Shown: positions 8,978 to 18,202 of the stretch, one piece after another
Layout: every line of letters begins with the position of its first letter
Position numbering within the stretch: the stretch's first letter is position 1
From: Oceanibaculum nanhaiense
Lineage (GTDB): Bacteria; Pseudomonadota; Alphaproteobacteria; Oceanibaculales; Oceanibaculaceae
Direction: 5' to 3'
Assembly: GCF_002148795.1 (NCBI RefSeq)
Contig: NZ_MPOB01000002.1
Location: forward strand, 186,001 to 250,000
Length of the DNA stretch: 64,000 bases
The notes under the pieces: model-generated
Seen by the model: the letters and a program-made list of their open reading frames with translations, nothing else
The model's database searches: none
What the model was told of the DNA's origin: nothing
Position numbers and translations under genes: made by a program

Positions 8978-10183
8978 ATGCGCGTCGTTTCGAAAGCTGC
9001 CGCTACCGTTCTGGGTACGGTTCTGGGCACGGTTCTGGGGCTGGGGTTATTCGCCGCCAGCCCGGCGCCTGCCCTTGCCGCGGCCTCCGGCGTCTATGCC
9101 GATCGGATCGTGGTCGGGCAGAGTGCCCCGCTGAACGGCACGGTCGCCGAACTGGGGATGGCGATGCGCGAGGGGCTGCTCGCCGCCTTCAAGGAAGCGA
9201 ATGACGCGGGCGGTATTCAGGGCCGCAAGATCGAGATGCTGACGCGGGACGATGCGTATCGCGCGGACCGGGCGCTCGCGAATGCCGAGGAACTGATCCT
9301 GACCGAGGGCGTCTTCGCGATGATCGGCTCGGTCGGCACGGCGCCATCCATGGCCGCCATGCAGCTGGCGAATGACATGGGCATTCCCTTTATCGCCCCC
9401 TTCACCGGGGCGCCCGCGCTGCGCCAGCCGGACCTCGATTACGTGATCAATATCCGCGCTTCCTACGATCAGGAAGCCGAGGCCTGGATCGAACGGCTGA
9501 CCGCCGATCTCGACACCAAGCGCATCGCAATCCTGTATCAGGATGACGCTTTCGGAATTTCCGGCGTGATGGCGGTGCGGAAGGCGATGGAGAAGCGCGG
9601 CCTCTCGCTGGTCGCGGAAGGCAGCTACTACCGCAACACCACGGCGGTGAAGACGGCGCTGCTGAGCCTCCGCAAGGCTGATCCGGAGGCGGTGCTGATC
9701 GTTGGCGCCTACCGTCCGGCGGCGGAATTCATCAAGCTGGCGCGCAGCCTGGGGATGGACCCGCGCTTCCTGACCTCCTCCTTCGTCGGCGGCGAGGTGT
9801 TCTCGCAGGCGCTGGCCGCGCAGCGCACCGGCGTGATCGTCACGCACGTCATGCCGTTGCCGCAGGACGAGACACTGCCCCTGGTGCAGCAATATCAGGC
9901 GGCCCTGAAGGCGATGAGCGAAAAGGCGCGGCCCGATACAGTGTCGCTGGAAGGTTATGTCGCCGGCCGGCTGTTCCTGGAGGTGCTGCGCAACATCGAG
10001 GGCGAGCCGACGCAGCGCGCCTTCATCGATACGCTGTACAAGGTCGGCAGCTTCGATCTGGGCGGTTTCACGCTTAGCTTCGGGAAGGGTGACAATCAGG
10101 GGTCGGATGCGGTCACGGTGACCGTGATCCAGGATGACGGGATGCCGCGGCAGGTAGAAAACCTGGCCGGTGCCGGCGGCTGA
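8978..10183 (+). CDS. Periplasmic Liv-type (type I PBP) ligand-binding protein
   Basis: 401 aa. Signal peptide of about 35 residues ending ALAAA, then the LivK/PBP1-type two-lobe fold: [19 protein letters not shown], a [14 protein letters not shown] strand, [14 protein letters not shown] in the ligand cleft, and [12 protein letters not shown] at the start of lobe 2. The ligand is unknown; the family binds branched amino acids, amides or aromatic acids. Unusually, the next gene (32 bp downstream) is a chemoreceptor and there is no permease or ATPase nearby, so this protein may present its ligand to the receptor rather than feed an ABC transporter. Strong Shine-Dalgarno site. Confidence 0.88.
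   Translation: MRVVSKAAATVLGTVLGTVLGLGLFAASPAPALAAASGVYADRIVVGQSAPLNGTVAELGMAMREGLLAAFKEANDAGGIQGRKIEMLTRDDAYRADRALANAEELILTEGVFAMIGSVGTAPSMAAMQLANDMGIPFIAPFTGAPALRQPDLDYVINIRASYDQEAEAWIERLTADLDTKRIAILYQDDAFGISGVMAVRKAMEKRGLSLVAEGSYYRNTTAVKTALLSLRKADPEAVLIVGAYRPAAEFIKLARSLGMDPRFLTSSFVGGEVFSQALAAQRTGVIVTHVMPLPQDETLPLVQQYQAALKAMSEKARPDTVSLEGYVAGRLFLEVLRNIEGEPTQRAFIDTLYKVGSFDLGGFTLSFGKGDNQGSDAVTVTVIQDDGMPRQVENLAGAGG
9008..9043 (+). repeat. 12-bp tandem repeat inside a signal-peptide coding region
   Basis: Three consecutive 12-bp units beginning GTTCTGGG at 9008, 9020 and 9032, the first two differing at one base, the third at its last four. They encode the repeated [12 protein letters not shown] stretch in the hydrophobic core of the signal peptide. 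Confidence 0.85.
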
Positions 10184-10215
10184 CGGAACAGTCTAGTAAG
10201 GACGGGAAGCGGGTC

Positions 10216-12891
10216 ATGACGGAAACGCACGAAAACAGGAATGGCGAGATGGAAGCCGAGACCGTGGAAAATGCCGAGACGGCTGCCGAAACCTCGCCCC
10301 GCAAGCGAAGCCGCGGGCTTGGCATCCGCGAGAAGCTGCTGCTCGCCTTTGGCGGTGCCGCGATCATGACGGTGCTGGCCGGCGGTGTCGCCTGGCTGTC
10401 CTTCGAGCGGGTGAAGGTCAGTCTGGCGACCATCACCGAGGAAGCCGTGCCGATGTCGGAAAGCGCGCTGAAGATCGCCGCCGACGTGAACGGGTTCCTG
10501 GCGGTGGCGCCGGCGCTGCAGGCCGCCGATACGGAGGCGCGGCGGCAGGAGGCGCGGGCCGCGCTGGACGAGCGAACGAACCTGCTGAATTCCGATATCA
10601 TCGATCTGGCACGGGTGCTGGGCGAACCCGGCGAGGAGCAGGTCCAGGGGCTGCGCACCAGCGTCGAGACGCTGGCCAGCCGGCTGCACAAGATCGACCA
10701 GATCGTGAAGGACTCGCTGGGCATCCAGCGCAAGCGGATGGACATGGTGGACGAGGCCAACCTGGCCCATAGCGGCATCCTGTTCGATGTCGATCCGAAG
10801 GTGGAAAAGGCCCGCACCGGACTGGTCGCCGCCGCCGAGGAGGCGACCACGAACAGCGGCAAGACGATCACCGACCTGCTGGAAAACCAGGTTGGTGCCT
10901 TGCGCGCCGCGCTGGAGGTGAAGGCCGAGGTGAACTCGCTGCTCGGCATCTATACGCAGGTGGCGACGGCGCAGGACGCCACCCATCTGCGCCCGCTGCG
11001 CGACCAGTTCGACGCCACGGCGCGGCGGATCGCGCCCAATCTGGAAAAGCTGTGGGATCTGGGCAGCGGCGCCAATGTGGTGATGCTGGTCGAGGAGCTG
11101 ATCGCCAAGGGCAAGGACGCCAACGGGCTGTTCGAGAGCCGCACCAAGGAACTGACCGGCTCCGATTTCCAGGAGCTGGAGGCGATGCGCAGCCGGCGTG
11201 TCGAGCTGATGCGCGAGCTGCTGGAACTCTACGAGAATCTGACCCTGGCACTGGTCACGCTGGTCGATGATACCGGCTTCGACCTGGTGCTGAGTTCCGA
11301 GGTCACGATCGCGGATAACAGCTTCATCATCACCCGGCTGATGGAGAAGGATGTCGGTATCCTGCGCGCCCTGCTGTCGATCCAGGGCGAGGCCAATCTG
11401 CTGGCCGGCGTGCTGGCGGCGGCGTCGAACGAAACCCGGCTGTCGGAAATCGACACGCTGTCGGGCCGGTTCTCCGGCGCGGTATCGCGCGTGAACGGCT
11501 ATCTGGAGGAGCTGGAGAAGGGCGAGCAGGACGTCTCCATGCTGTCCGGTACGGTCGAGATGCTGGTCGATCTCGGTGCCAGCGAGAATAATCTGTTCGA
11601 GCTTCGCCGGCAGGAGCTGGAACTGGCCAACCAGGCGGTGGAGGCGTTCGAGGCGGCGAAGGTCCAGGCGACCGCGTTGCAGTTCGCCGTCGATGCGCTG
11701 GTCACTGAAGCCTCGGCAAAGATCGAGGATGCGAAGGCGGCCACCAACGAAGTGATCATGGCCAGCACGACGGCGATGCTCGTCATCGTCGCTGCCAGCA
11801 TCATCGGCGCCGTGCTGCTGGGGTGGCTCTATGTCGGCCGCGCCGTCGTCGGCCGGCTGCTGCGCCTGACCGGCGCGATGGAATCGATCAGCCAGGGCGA
11901 CCTGTCGGCCGAGATTCCGAATACGGGCCGGGATGAGATTGCCCGCATGGCGGCCGCGCTTGCGGTGTTCCGAGACAATGCCCTGGCGCTCGAGGAAAGC
12001 CGCACCGCCGCCGACCGGGAGCGCCGCGAGGCGGCCGAGGAACGCCGGCAGATGATGATCCAGCTGGCCGACGATTTCGAGGAGAAGATCGGCGATGTCG
12101 TGAAGGCGGTATCGACAGCCGCCAACGGCCTGAAGAATTCGGCCGAGAGCATGGCCCACACGGCGGAGGAGACCCGCACCCAGGCAACCACCGTCGCGGC
12201 GGCCTCGGAAGAGGCCTCCAGCAATGTGCAGACCGTCGGCGTGGCGGCCGAGGAACTGTCCAGCTCGATCAGCGAGATCGGGCGCCAGGTCAGCGAATCC
12301 GCCACCATCGCCCAGCGCGCGGTCAGTGCGGCCGAGCGCACCAATGGCACAGTGCAGGAACTGATGAAGGCGGCGCAGCAGGTCGGCGAGATCGTGCAGC
12401 TGATCCGCGGCATCGCCGAGCAGACCAACCTGCTGGCGTTGAACGCCACCATCGAGGCGGCCCGCGCCGGCGAGGCCGGCAAGGGCTTTGCCGTCGTGGC
12501 CTCGGAAGTGAAGAACCTCGCCAACCAGACCGGCAAGGCGACCGAGGATGTGTCCGGCCAGATCGAGGTGATGCAGGGCACCACGGAAGATGCGGTGAAC
12601 GCGATCACCGAGATCGCGACCATCATCAGTGAGATCAACGAAATCTCCACGGTCATCGCCTCGGCGGTTGAGGAGCAGAATGCCGCCACCCAGGAAATCG
12701 CCCGCAATGTGCAGCAGGCGGCGTCCGGTACGCAGGAAGTCAGCTCCAACATCGTCGGCGTCAGCACTGCGGCGGAACTCAGCGGCACCACGGCGCACGA
12801 GGTGCTGAACTCCGCCAACGACCTGATGTCGCAGAGCGAGCGGCTGCGCAATCAGGTCGATCAGTTCCTGGCGCAGGTGCGCACCGGCTGA
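10216..12891 (+). CDS. Methyl-accepting chemotaxis protein with very large periplasmic domain
   Basis: 891 aa. A cytoplasmic N-terminal tail rich in Glu/Thr is followed by TM1 (about residues 37-60), roughly 455 residues of all-helical periplasmic domain, TM2 (about 515-540, [19 protein letters not shown]), a HAMP domain and the MCP signalling domain. The hairpin tip [20 protein letters not shown] is intact, so it should couple to CheW/CheA. The sensor is about three times the length of a four-helix sensor and looks like a tandem helical (HBM-like) module, suited to docking a binding protein. No CheR-binding pentapeptide at the C-terminus (ends AQVRTG). Cotranscribed with the binding protein upstream; followed by a strong terminator. 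Confidence 0.93.
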   Translation: MTETHENRNGEMEAETVENAETAAETSPRKRSRGLGIREKLLLAFGGAAIMTVLAGGVAWLSFERVKVSLATITEEAVPMSESALKIAADVNGFLAVAPALQAADTEARRQEARAALDERTNLLNSDIIDLARVLGEPGEEQVQGLRTSVETLASRLHKIDQIVKDSLGIQRKRMDMVDEANLAHSGILFDVDPKVEKARTGLVAAAEEATTNSGKTITDLLENQVGALRAALEVKAEVNSLLGIYTQVATAQDATHLRPLRDQFDATARRIAPNLEKLWDLGSGANVVMLVEELIAKGKDANGLFESRTKELTGSDFQELEAMRSRRVELMRELLELYENLTLALVTLVDDTGFDLVLSSEVTIADNSFIITRLMEKDVGILRALLSIQGEANLLAGVLAAASNETRLSEIDTLSGRFSGAVSRVNGYLEELEKGEQDVSMLSGTVEMLVDLGASENNLFELRRQELELANQAVEAFEAAKVQATALQFAVDALVTEASAKIEDAKAATNEVIMASTTAMLVIVAASIIGAVLLGWLYVGRAVVGRLLRLTGAMESISQGDLSAEIPNTGRDEIARMAAALAVFRDNALALEESRTAADRERREAAEERRQMMIQLADDFEEKIGDVVKAVSTAANGLKNSAESMAHTAEETRTQATTVAAASEEASSNVQTVGVAAEELSSSISEIGRQVSESATIAQRAVSAAERTNGTVQELMKAAQQVGEIVQLIRGIAEQTNLLALNATIEAARAGEAGKGFAVVASEVKNLANQTGKATEDVSGQIEVMQGTTEDAVNAITEIATIISEINEISTVIASAVEEQNAATQEIARNVQQAASGTQEVSSNIVGVSTAAELSGTTAHEVLNSANDLMSQSERLRNQVDQFLAQVRTG

Positions 12892-12915
12892 CCGGTTCCG
12901 CCCTGGACCACGACC

Positions 12916-12953
12916 AAAAAGCCCTCCCGGCAGCACCGGGAGGGCTTTTTCTT
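12916..12953 (+). terminator. Rho-independent terminator after the chemoreceptor gene
   Basis: Perfect 10-bp stem GCCCTCCCGG (12921-12930) and CCGGGAGGGC (12936-12945) with loop CAGCA, preceded by five A and followed by TTTTTCTT. Confidence 0.95.
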
Positions 12954-13002
12954 ATGGTGTGATCGGGCGTTGACAAGCCCCGCTTTAGCCTGCAGTCTTG
13001 CT

Positions 13003-13021
13003 ATTGCGAGTTATTCGCAAG
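13003..13021. promoter_or_regulatory. Fur/Irr-type operator candidate upstream of hemP
   Basis: Perfect inverted repeat TTGCGA (13004-13009) and TCGCAA (13015-13020) around GTTAT, resembling Fur boxes of the TTGCGAATnATTCGCAA kind. A TTGACA (12970-12975) lies just upstream and could be the -35 element. The downstream gene is a haem-uptake protein, which is commonly iron controlled in alphaproteobacteria. Confidence 0.5.
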
Positions 13022-13041
13022 TAAAGTTCGAAACGCACACC

Positions 13042-13071
13042 CTGCGAAACCTACATTCTGCGAAACCTACA
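13042..13071 (+). repeat. Two direct repeats, 16-bp period, in the hemP leader
   Basis: CTGCGAAACCTACA occurs at 13042-13055 and again at 13058-13071, with a partial third copy (TCGAAACGCACAC) just upstream. The second copy abuts the Shine-Dalgarno AAGGAG, so protein binding or RNA pairing here could affect translation of hemP. Confidence 0.8.
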
Positions 13072-13085
13072 CAAGGAGACAGGCT

Positions 13086-13292
13086 ATGAGCGTCATGCGC
13101 CACGCTTCCGTGCCGGGGCCGGCACAGCCCGGCCTCGAAGGCTACCGGCCGGTCCAGACGATTCCGGCAACCCAGCGCGTCCTCGACAGCGGCGATCTGT
13201 TCACCGCTGGCCGCGAGGTGCTGATCCAGCATGCCGAGGAATTCTACCGGCTGCGGCTGACGCGCAAGGGCAAGCTGATCCTGACGAAATAG
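13086..13292 (+). CDS. hemP: Hemin uptake protein HemP/HmuP family
   Basis: 68 aa, typical size. The conserved C-terminal half is clear: SGDLFTAGREVLIQHAEEF then YRLRLTRKGKLILTK, the family signature. HmuP in Bradyrhizobium acts as a co-activator of haem-uptake genes together with Irr; the molecular role elsewhere is less certain. No haem receptor or transporter gene is adjacent, so this is a stand-alone copy. The start is fixed by AAGGAG at 13073-13078, 7 nt before the ATG. A Fur-like palindrome lies about 65 bp upstream. Confidence 0.9.
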   Translation: MSVMRHASVPGPAQPGLEGYRPVQTIPATQRVLDSGDLFTAGREVLIQHAEEFYRLRLTRKGKLILTK

Positions 13293-13550
13293 GTTTCGTC
13301 ACCGATTCCGGAGTCGGAATGGCTCTGCCTGTCAGGCCCGGGCTTGTTGCGGCCGGGGGTGGCGGATTGCGGTGCCGCGCCGCGTTGATTGCGCGGGGTA
13401 TGCTTTGCGCATAGAATAAAGCGGTTATGTGGAGCGGCGAAGACGTTTGGCCGCCGTTGAGTGACGCAGATTTACCTTCGTTCCCGACGAGTCCGCATGC
13501 ACTTGCGAAGGTGTATCGTCGCGGACGCGCGGCGATGAAGGAGAATGATT

Positions 13551-13757
13551 ATGAGTACTGGCATTGTGAAATGGTTCAACCGCACCAAGGGCTACGGCTT
13601 CATCCAGCCGGATGATGGCGGGGCTGATGTGTTCGTGCATATCAGCGCGGTTGAGCAGGCCGGGTTGGCCGATCTGCCCGAAGGGCAGCGTCTCAAATAC
13701 GACCTGGAGCAGGGCCGCAACGGCAAGATGTCGGCGGCTGCCCTCAGCCTGGCCTGA
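13551..13757 (+). CDS. Cold-shock domain protein (CspA family)
   Basis: 68 aa single OB-fold protein that binds single-stranded RNA/DNA. Both RNP motifs are present: [17 protein letters not shown] (RNP1 KGYGFI) and [10 protein letters not shown] (RNP2). Of two in-frame ATGs (13545, 13551) the second has the better spacing from AAGGAG (13538-13543). The 250-bp gap upstream, after hemP, contains an AT-rich CATAGAATAAAG at about 13410 that could be a -10 region, giving a 5' leader of more than 100 nt as is common for csp mRNAs. Confidence 0.95.
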   Translation: MSTGIVKWFNRTKGYGFIQPDDGGADVFVHISAVEQAGLADLPEGQRLKYDLEQGRNGKMSAAALSLA

Positions 13758-13781
13758 CGTCGGGAACATATCTGTACCGGG

Positions 13782-13808
13782 AAGGCGGGCCATCGGGCCC
13801 GCCTTTTC
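13782..13808 (+). terminator. Rho-independent terminator after the cold-shock gene
   Basis: Stem GGCGGGCC (13784-13791) with GGCCCGCC (13796-13803), 4-nt loop, followed by TTTT. It sits between convergent genes and could serve the minus-strand gene as well, though the T-tract favours the plus strand. Confidence 0.85.
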
Positions 13809-13827
13809 TGTTCAGGACCCGTCCTTT

Positions 13828-14592
13828 TCAGGGCTCGCTCAGCCCGTAGCCGCGCAGTACATCGCGGAAATCCGGCGCGCGCATGGTGTCGAGCAGCAGC
13901 CGGCCGATGGCGTTCACCATCTCGGCGCGCCGGGCATTGCCGATGACGGTCTGGCTGTAGCGCTGGTCGGGCGTCTCGCCGATCAGCAGCGTCTCCTTCA
14001 TCTCCGGCACTTCGGCCAGCAGCCGTTTCAGGAACACATCGTTCAGCACGGCGATTTCGGCTTCGCCGTCGAGCACCGCCTGCAGGCCGTCGCCCGGCTC
14101 CGCCGTCTCCAGAATGTCAAAACGGCGCGTCGCGCCGTTCGTCCCCATGCCGGTGAAGCCGTAATGGAAGCCGCTGACGATGGCGATGCGGCGCTTGGCC
14201 AGATTGGCGAAGAAGCTCTGGTCGCGGTCGGGCTGCGCCAGCGCCACATAGATTTCACTGCCCTCATGCAGCGTGTCGCCGGTGGCGATATTCCCGCGTG
14301 GCCAGCCCCAGTCCGGACTTTCGAAGGCGATCAGGTCGAATTTGCCGCCGCTGAGGCCACTATAGCGCTGCTCCGCGACGGTCGGCACGAAGTCCAGCCG
14401 GTAGCGCGTCTGCGCCTTGTTGGTTGCGGCGATCAGGTCGAGGGTCAGGCCGCCTGGCTGGCCGTCGATGACCTCGACGAAGGGCGGAAAGGGATAGCCG
14501 CCGATGCGGATGGTCTCCGCGGCCAGGGCGGTCGTCGCAGAACCGGACAGCCCGAGAAAAGTAAGCAGCGCTATCCGCGGAATGATCGTCAT
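13828..14592 (-). CDS. Periplasmic substrate-binding protein, PBP type II (amino-acid-like)
   Basis: 254 aa from the ATG at 14592, which gives a clean signal peptide (MTIIPRIALLTFLGLSGS ... ALAAE). The mature part resembles the family 3 solute-binding proteins: ETIRIGGYPFPPFVEV, GGLTLDLIAATNKAQ, FDLIAFESPDW and DGLQAVLDGEAEIAVLNDV. No permease or ATPase gene is adjacent, so it is an orphan binding protein; it could serve a transporter elsewhere or a sensor. An in-frame ATG at 14637 would add 15 residues ahead of the signal peptide. Confidence 0.8.
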   Translation of the reverse strand: MTIIPRIALLTFLGLSGSATTALAAETIRIGGYPFPPFVEVIDGQPGGLTLDLIAATNKAQTRYRLDFVPTVAEQRYSGLSGGKFDLIAFESPDWGWPRGNIATGDTLHEGSEIYVALAQPDRDQSFFANLAKRRIAIVSGFHYGFTGMGTNGATRRFDILETAEPGDGLQAVLDGEAEIAVLNDVFLKRLLAEVPEMKETLLIGETPDQRYSQTVIGNARRAEMVNAIGRLLLDTMRAPDFRDVLRGYGLSEP

Positions 14593-14989
14593 GGCTCCAA
14601 GGCTCTTGCGTCCCGTTGCTGTAACCGTACCCATCATGCGCGAATTCTATTGCGTTGGCGATAGGGGGGCGTTGGCGACGGGGCGGCGATCGGCTGCCCC
14701 CGATTGTTACAAGGCATCGGGAAAAATTTCATATTTTTGCTTTCAATAAAAAATCCTGCGAAAAAATTACCGGAAAAAGGCATTGAATCAGATAGTTGGT
14801 GATTAATTTCGCTGAGCGTTCGAACAGTCGGCGGCAGATCTGCCGGTTCCCGGCTAAGTATCGGGCCTTACAGGGAAAATTCGGGCTTGCGTGGGGGCAT
14901 GGTTGGGCATATATGACCCCCCAGAGCGTATTCGCACGTACCAATGGCCCACCGTGGTTAAGTAACGACGTAACGCGTCTCTTTTGGCT

Positions 14990-15322
14990 CATCTGGCGGC
15001 TTTGCCGCTCTGGTCCGAAGGGGTCCTGTTATGATTGCGTCCTGTACCACCGGGGGCTGAGACACCCCCCTGAAAAACGAACCTTGAGCGGTCCCACAGG
15101 CCTCCCGCGGAGGGAAGCCGCTGAACCCGCCAAGCACGTCTCACTTCATAGGCTTTCGATAACGCTGCCGTCTCTTGTCTGAGGCGGGAGCGGGCGAGCT
15201 TTCGTCGTGACCTGTCCCGCTTGCGGGCAGGCCAGCGGGCTGTTGCACCTTTCCGGTGTGCCGGTTCCGCGCGTGTTTTTGGTGTGTCCAGCTGGGCGCA
15301 ATTGCTTTTGGGAGTTGGTGCG
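14990..15322 (+). ncRNA. Structured 5' leader of the ornithine-decarboxylase operon (speF-leader candidate)
   Basis: About 690 bp separate 14638 and 15323. The first part (14700-14800) is AT-rich and could hold the promoter. From 14990 on there are several hairpins: GGCGGC/GCCGC (14995-15008), GGGGG/CCCCC (15052-15069), CCTCC/GGAGG (15101-15113) nested in AGCGG/CCGCT (15086-15122), and CCCGC/GCGGG (15216-15228). Alphaproteobacterial ornithine decarboxylase genes are known to carry a conserved leader (speF motif, Rfam RF00518), which makes this the leading explanation; I cannot confirm it by covariance search. The segment also has, in order, several THI-box-like words (see findings). Confidence 0.45.
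15031..15060 (+). CDS. Possible 9-residue leader peptide
   Basis: ATG at 15031 with AAGGGG 7 nt upstream (15018-15023) opens MIASCTTGG and stops at TGA 15058-15060. The stop codon lies inside the loop of the GGGGG/CCCCC hairpin (15052-15069). This arrangement would allow ribosome occupancy to control folding of the leader, but such short frames arise by chance, so the call is tentative. Confidence 0.3.
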   Translation: MIASCTTGG

Positions 15323-16597
15323 ATGTTCCTTGGTTTCGAAGCGAACCGCGAAATTGCCGGCCTCACGGTCGATGACGTCATTGCCGCCGCCCGCCCGGAA
15401 GAGCCGGTGCTGTGCCTGCGTCCGGGCCTGATGGAGGAGACCGCGCGCACCTTCGTGTCGCTGTTTCCGGGCCGCGTCTTCTATGCCGTGAAGTGCAATC
15501 CCGATGTCCAGGTGCTGGCCGCGCTGGCCGCCGGTGGCGTTGCCAATTTCGACGTCGCCTCGCTGACCGAGATCGAGACGGTGCGCCGGCTGCTGCCGGA
15601 CGCGCGCCTCGCCTACATGCATCCGGTGAAGCCGCGCGCCTCGATCCGGGCCGCCTATGCCCAGCACGGCGTGCGCGACTTCTCGCTGGATTCGGTGGAA
15701 GAGCTGGCGAAGATCGTGACCGAAACCGGCCATGCCGAGGATCTGGGCCTGTTCGTGCGCCTGCAGCTGCCGAAGGGCAGCGCGGTCTATGACCTGTCCG
15801 GCAAGTTCGGTGCCCCGGTGGAGCAGGCGGTCACGCTGCTGCGCGCCGCCCGCGATGCCGGCCAGCGCGTCGGCCTGTGCTTCCATGTCGGTTCCCAGTG
15901 CCTGGACCCGTCGGCCTATGAGCGCGCCATCGAGATCGCCGGCGAGGTCATCCGCCTGTCCGGCGTGACGCCCGACGTGCTGGATGTTGGCGGCGGTTTC
16001 CCGGTTGCCTATCCGGACGTCGCCCCGCCGGCGCTGTGGCTCTACATGGCGTCGATCAACCGGGCGTTCCGCCGGCTGAATCTCGCGAACTGCGAGCTGT
16101 GGTGCGAGCCGGGCCGTGCGCTGGTTGCCGCCGGCACCTCGCTGGTCGTGCAGGTGCAGCATCGCCGCGGGCAGGAGCTGTTCATCAATGACGGCGTGTA
16201 CGGCACGCTGTCCGATGCCGGCGTGCCGGCCTTCCGCTTCCCGGTGCGGCTGATCCGCGCCGGTGCTGAAGTTGCGTCGACCGAGACGCTGCCCTACGCC
16301 TTCTTCGGCCCGACCTGCGACAGCGCCGACCGAATGGAAGGCCCGTTCTGGCTGCCCGCTGACATGCGCGAGGGCGACTGGATCGAGATCGGCCAGCTGG
16401 GCGCCTACGGTGCCTGCCTGCGCACCCAGTTCAACGGCTTCGACCGGATCGGCCGGGCGGATGTCACCGACGCGCCGCTGCTGGCGACCGCCGGTCATCC
16501 GAATATGGGCCGGGTTGCACCGGGGCAGGTTCAGGCCGCGCCGCGTGTGGCGTCCCGGCCGGCGCGCCGGCGGGCGAAGCTGCGCGCCGTCGCTTGA
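15323..16597 (+). CDS. Ornithine/lysine/diaminopimelate-type decarboxylase, fold III (paralogue 1)
   Basis: 424 aa PLP enzyme of the alanine-racemase-fold decarboxylases. FYAVKCNPD holds the PLP lysine (Lys57); also VLDVGGGFPVAY (phosphate-binding glycines), CEPGRALVA and GPTCDSADRM with the catalytic Cys-Asp pair contributed across the dimer. It differs from the canonical enzyme encoded at 18203 by a longer N-terminus and an Arg-rich tail of about 40 residues (ARRRAKLRAVA). Substrate is probably ornithine, but lysine or a related amino acid is possible. First gene of the polyamine operon, 86 bp ahead of homospermidine synthase. Confidence 0.88.
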   Translation: MFLGFEANREIAGLTVDDVIAAARPEEPVLCLRPGLMEETARTFVSLFPGRVFYAVKCNPDVQVLAALAAGGVANFDVASLTEIETVRRLLPDARLAYMHPVKPRASIRAAYAQHGVRDFSLDSVEELAKIVTETGHAEDLGLFVRLQLPKGSAVYDLSGKFGAPVEQAVTLLRAARDAGQRVGLCFHVGSQCLDPSAYERAIEIAGEVIRLSGVTPDVLDVGGGFPVAYPDVAPPALWLYMASINRAFRRLNLANCELWCEPGRALVAAGTSLVVQVQHRRGQELFINDGVYGTLSDAGVPAFRFPVRLIRAGAEVASTETLPYAFFGPTCDSADRMEGPFWLPADMREGDWIEIGQLGAYGACLRTQFNGFDRIGRADVTDAPLLATAGHPNMGRVAPGQVQAAPRVASRPARRRAKLRAVA

Positions 16598-16683
16598 GTT
16601 GGAAACAAAAGTCAGCGCTTATGTGCGGCGGGGCCGGGAACAGGAGCCGGCCCGCATCGAAACTGAACGGAGTATGACAAAGA

Positions 16684-18114
16684 ATGACGGATTATAAGCG
16701 CCATACCGCCTTCGGCGGACGCATCGTGATGATCGGCTTCGGCAGCATTGGCCAGGGCGTGCTGCCGCTGATCCTGCGGCATATCGACATGCCGAAGGAC
16801 AAGCTTGTCATCATCACCGCCGAAGAGAAGGGCAAGGACGTTGCCGAGGCGTATGGCGTGGAGTTCCGGGTCGCCCCGGTGACGCGCGAGAATTACCGCG
16901 ATCTGGTGGGCAAGGAGATCGGCAAGGGCGATTTCCTGCTGAACCTGTCGGTCGATGTGTCCTCGATCGCGCTGGCCGAGCTGGCGCGCGACAAGGGTGC
17001 GCTCTATCTCGACACCTGCATCGAGCCCTGGGTCGGCGGTTATACCGATACTTCGCTGCCGCCCTCGCTGCGCTCGAACTACGCGCTGCGCGAGGAATTC
17101 CTGGCGAAGCGCCGGCCGGGCCAGAAGGATCCGACGGCGGTCATCACCCATGGCGCCAATCCGGGGCTGGTGTCGCATTTCGTGAAGCAGGCGCTGCTGA
17201 ACATCGCCAAGGACACCGGCGTGAAGGCCGATGTGCCGGCCGACCGCGCCGGCTGGGGCAATCTCGCCAAGAGCATCGGCGTGAAGGTCATGCACATTGC
17301 CGAGCGCGACACCCAGGTCTCGAACAACCCGAAGAAAGTGGGCGAGTTCGTGAATACCTGGTCGATCGACGGCTTCGTCTCGGAAGGCTGCCAGCCGACC
17401 GAGCTGGGCTGGGGCACGCATGAGAAGCATTGGCCGTTCAACGCCAGCCGCCACGCTTTTGGCTGCGATGCGGCGATCTTCCTGAACCGTCCGGGGGCCA
17501 GCACCCGCGTGCGCACCTGGACGCCGACCGAAGGCCATTTCCACGGCTTCCTGATCACCCATAGCGAGGCGATCTCGATTGCCGACTATTTCACGGTGAC
17601 CGAGGACACCGGTTCGGCCAGCGCCGTGACCTACCGGCCGACCGTGCATTACGCCTACCACCCGTGCGACGACGCGGTCATGTCGGTGCACGAGCTGGCG
17701 GGCAAGAACTGGGTACAGCAGAAGAGCCAGCGGCTGATGGTTGACGAGGTCGTCAGCGGCATCGACGAGCTTGGCGTGCTGCTGGCCGGCCACAAGAAGA
17801 ATGCCTACTGGTACGGCTCGCAGCTCTCCATCGAAGAAGCGCGCAAGCTGTGCCCGCACAACAACGCCACCTCGCTGCAGGTCACCGTCGCCGTTCTCGG
17901 CGGCATGGTCTGGGCGATGGAGAACCCGGAACAGGGCATCGTCGAACCCGACGAGATGGATTTCCAGCGGGTTCTGGAAGTCTGCATGCCCTATCTCGGC
18001 CCGGTTGTCGGGGTCTATAGCGATTGGACCCCGCTGCAGGGCCGTGGCGAATTGTTCGCGGAAGATATCGACCGTGACGATCCGTGGCAGTTCAAGAATG
18101 TGCTGGTCGTCTGA
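16684..18114 (+). CDS. hss: Homospermidine synthase
   Basis: 476 aa, the usual length for bacterial HSS. It makes sym-homospermidine from two putrescines (or putrescine and spermidine) with NAD. N-terminal Rossmann motif IVMIGFGSIGQGVLPL; conserved segments YLDTCIEPWVGGYTD, THGANPGLVSHFVKQAL and TEGHFHGFLITHSE match the saccharopine-dehydrogenase-like family. Lying between two decarboxylase genes, it would receive putrescine directly from their activity. GGAG at about 16670 serves the ATG. Confidence 0.95.
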   Translation: MTDYKRHTAFGGRIVMIGFGSIGQGVLPLILRHIDMPKDKLVIITAEEKGKDVAEAYGVEFRVAPVTRENYRDLVGKEIGKGDFLLNLSVDVSSIALAELARDKGALYLDTCIEPWVGGYTDTSLPPSLRSNYALREEFLAKRRPGQKDPTAVITHGANPGLVSHFVKQALLNIAKDTGVKADVPADRAGWGNLAKSIGVKVMHIAERDTQVSNNPKKVGEFVNTWSIDGFVSEGCQPTELGWGTHEKHWPFNASRHAFGCDAAIFLNRPGASTRVRTWTPTEGHFHGFLITHSEAISIADYFTVTEDTGSASAVTYRPTVHYAYHPCDDAVMSVHELAGKNWVQQKSQRLMVDEVVSGIDELGVLLAGHKKNAYWYGSQLSIEEARKLCPHNNATSLQVTVAVLGGMVWAMENPEQGIVEPDEMDFQRVLEVCMPYLGPVVGVYSDWTPLQGRGELFAEDIDRDDPWQFKNVLVV

Positions 18115-18202
18115 CCGATAAGGCAGCGACCCGTACACCAGAGTTGTCAACCTGAACCGTACTTTATATGCCGCCTCACCAGCGGTTTGGGAGAGTAGAG
18201 AG

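Noticed and set aside
10096-12936. 946-codon open frame on the minus strand opposite the chemoreceptor
   Set aside because: It is antisense to a clear MCP gene, has His/Gln/Arg/Gly-rich composition without motifs, and results from the codon bias of the high-GC plus-strand gene.
13427-13615. 62-codon frame over the cold-shock leader and gene start
   Set aside because: It overlaps the CspA-type coding region out of frame and carries no ribosome site; treated as leader sequence.
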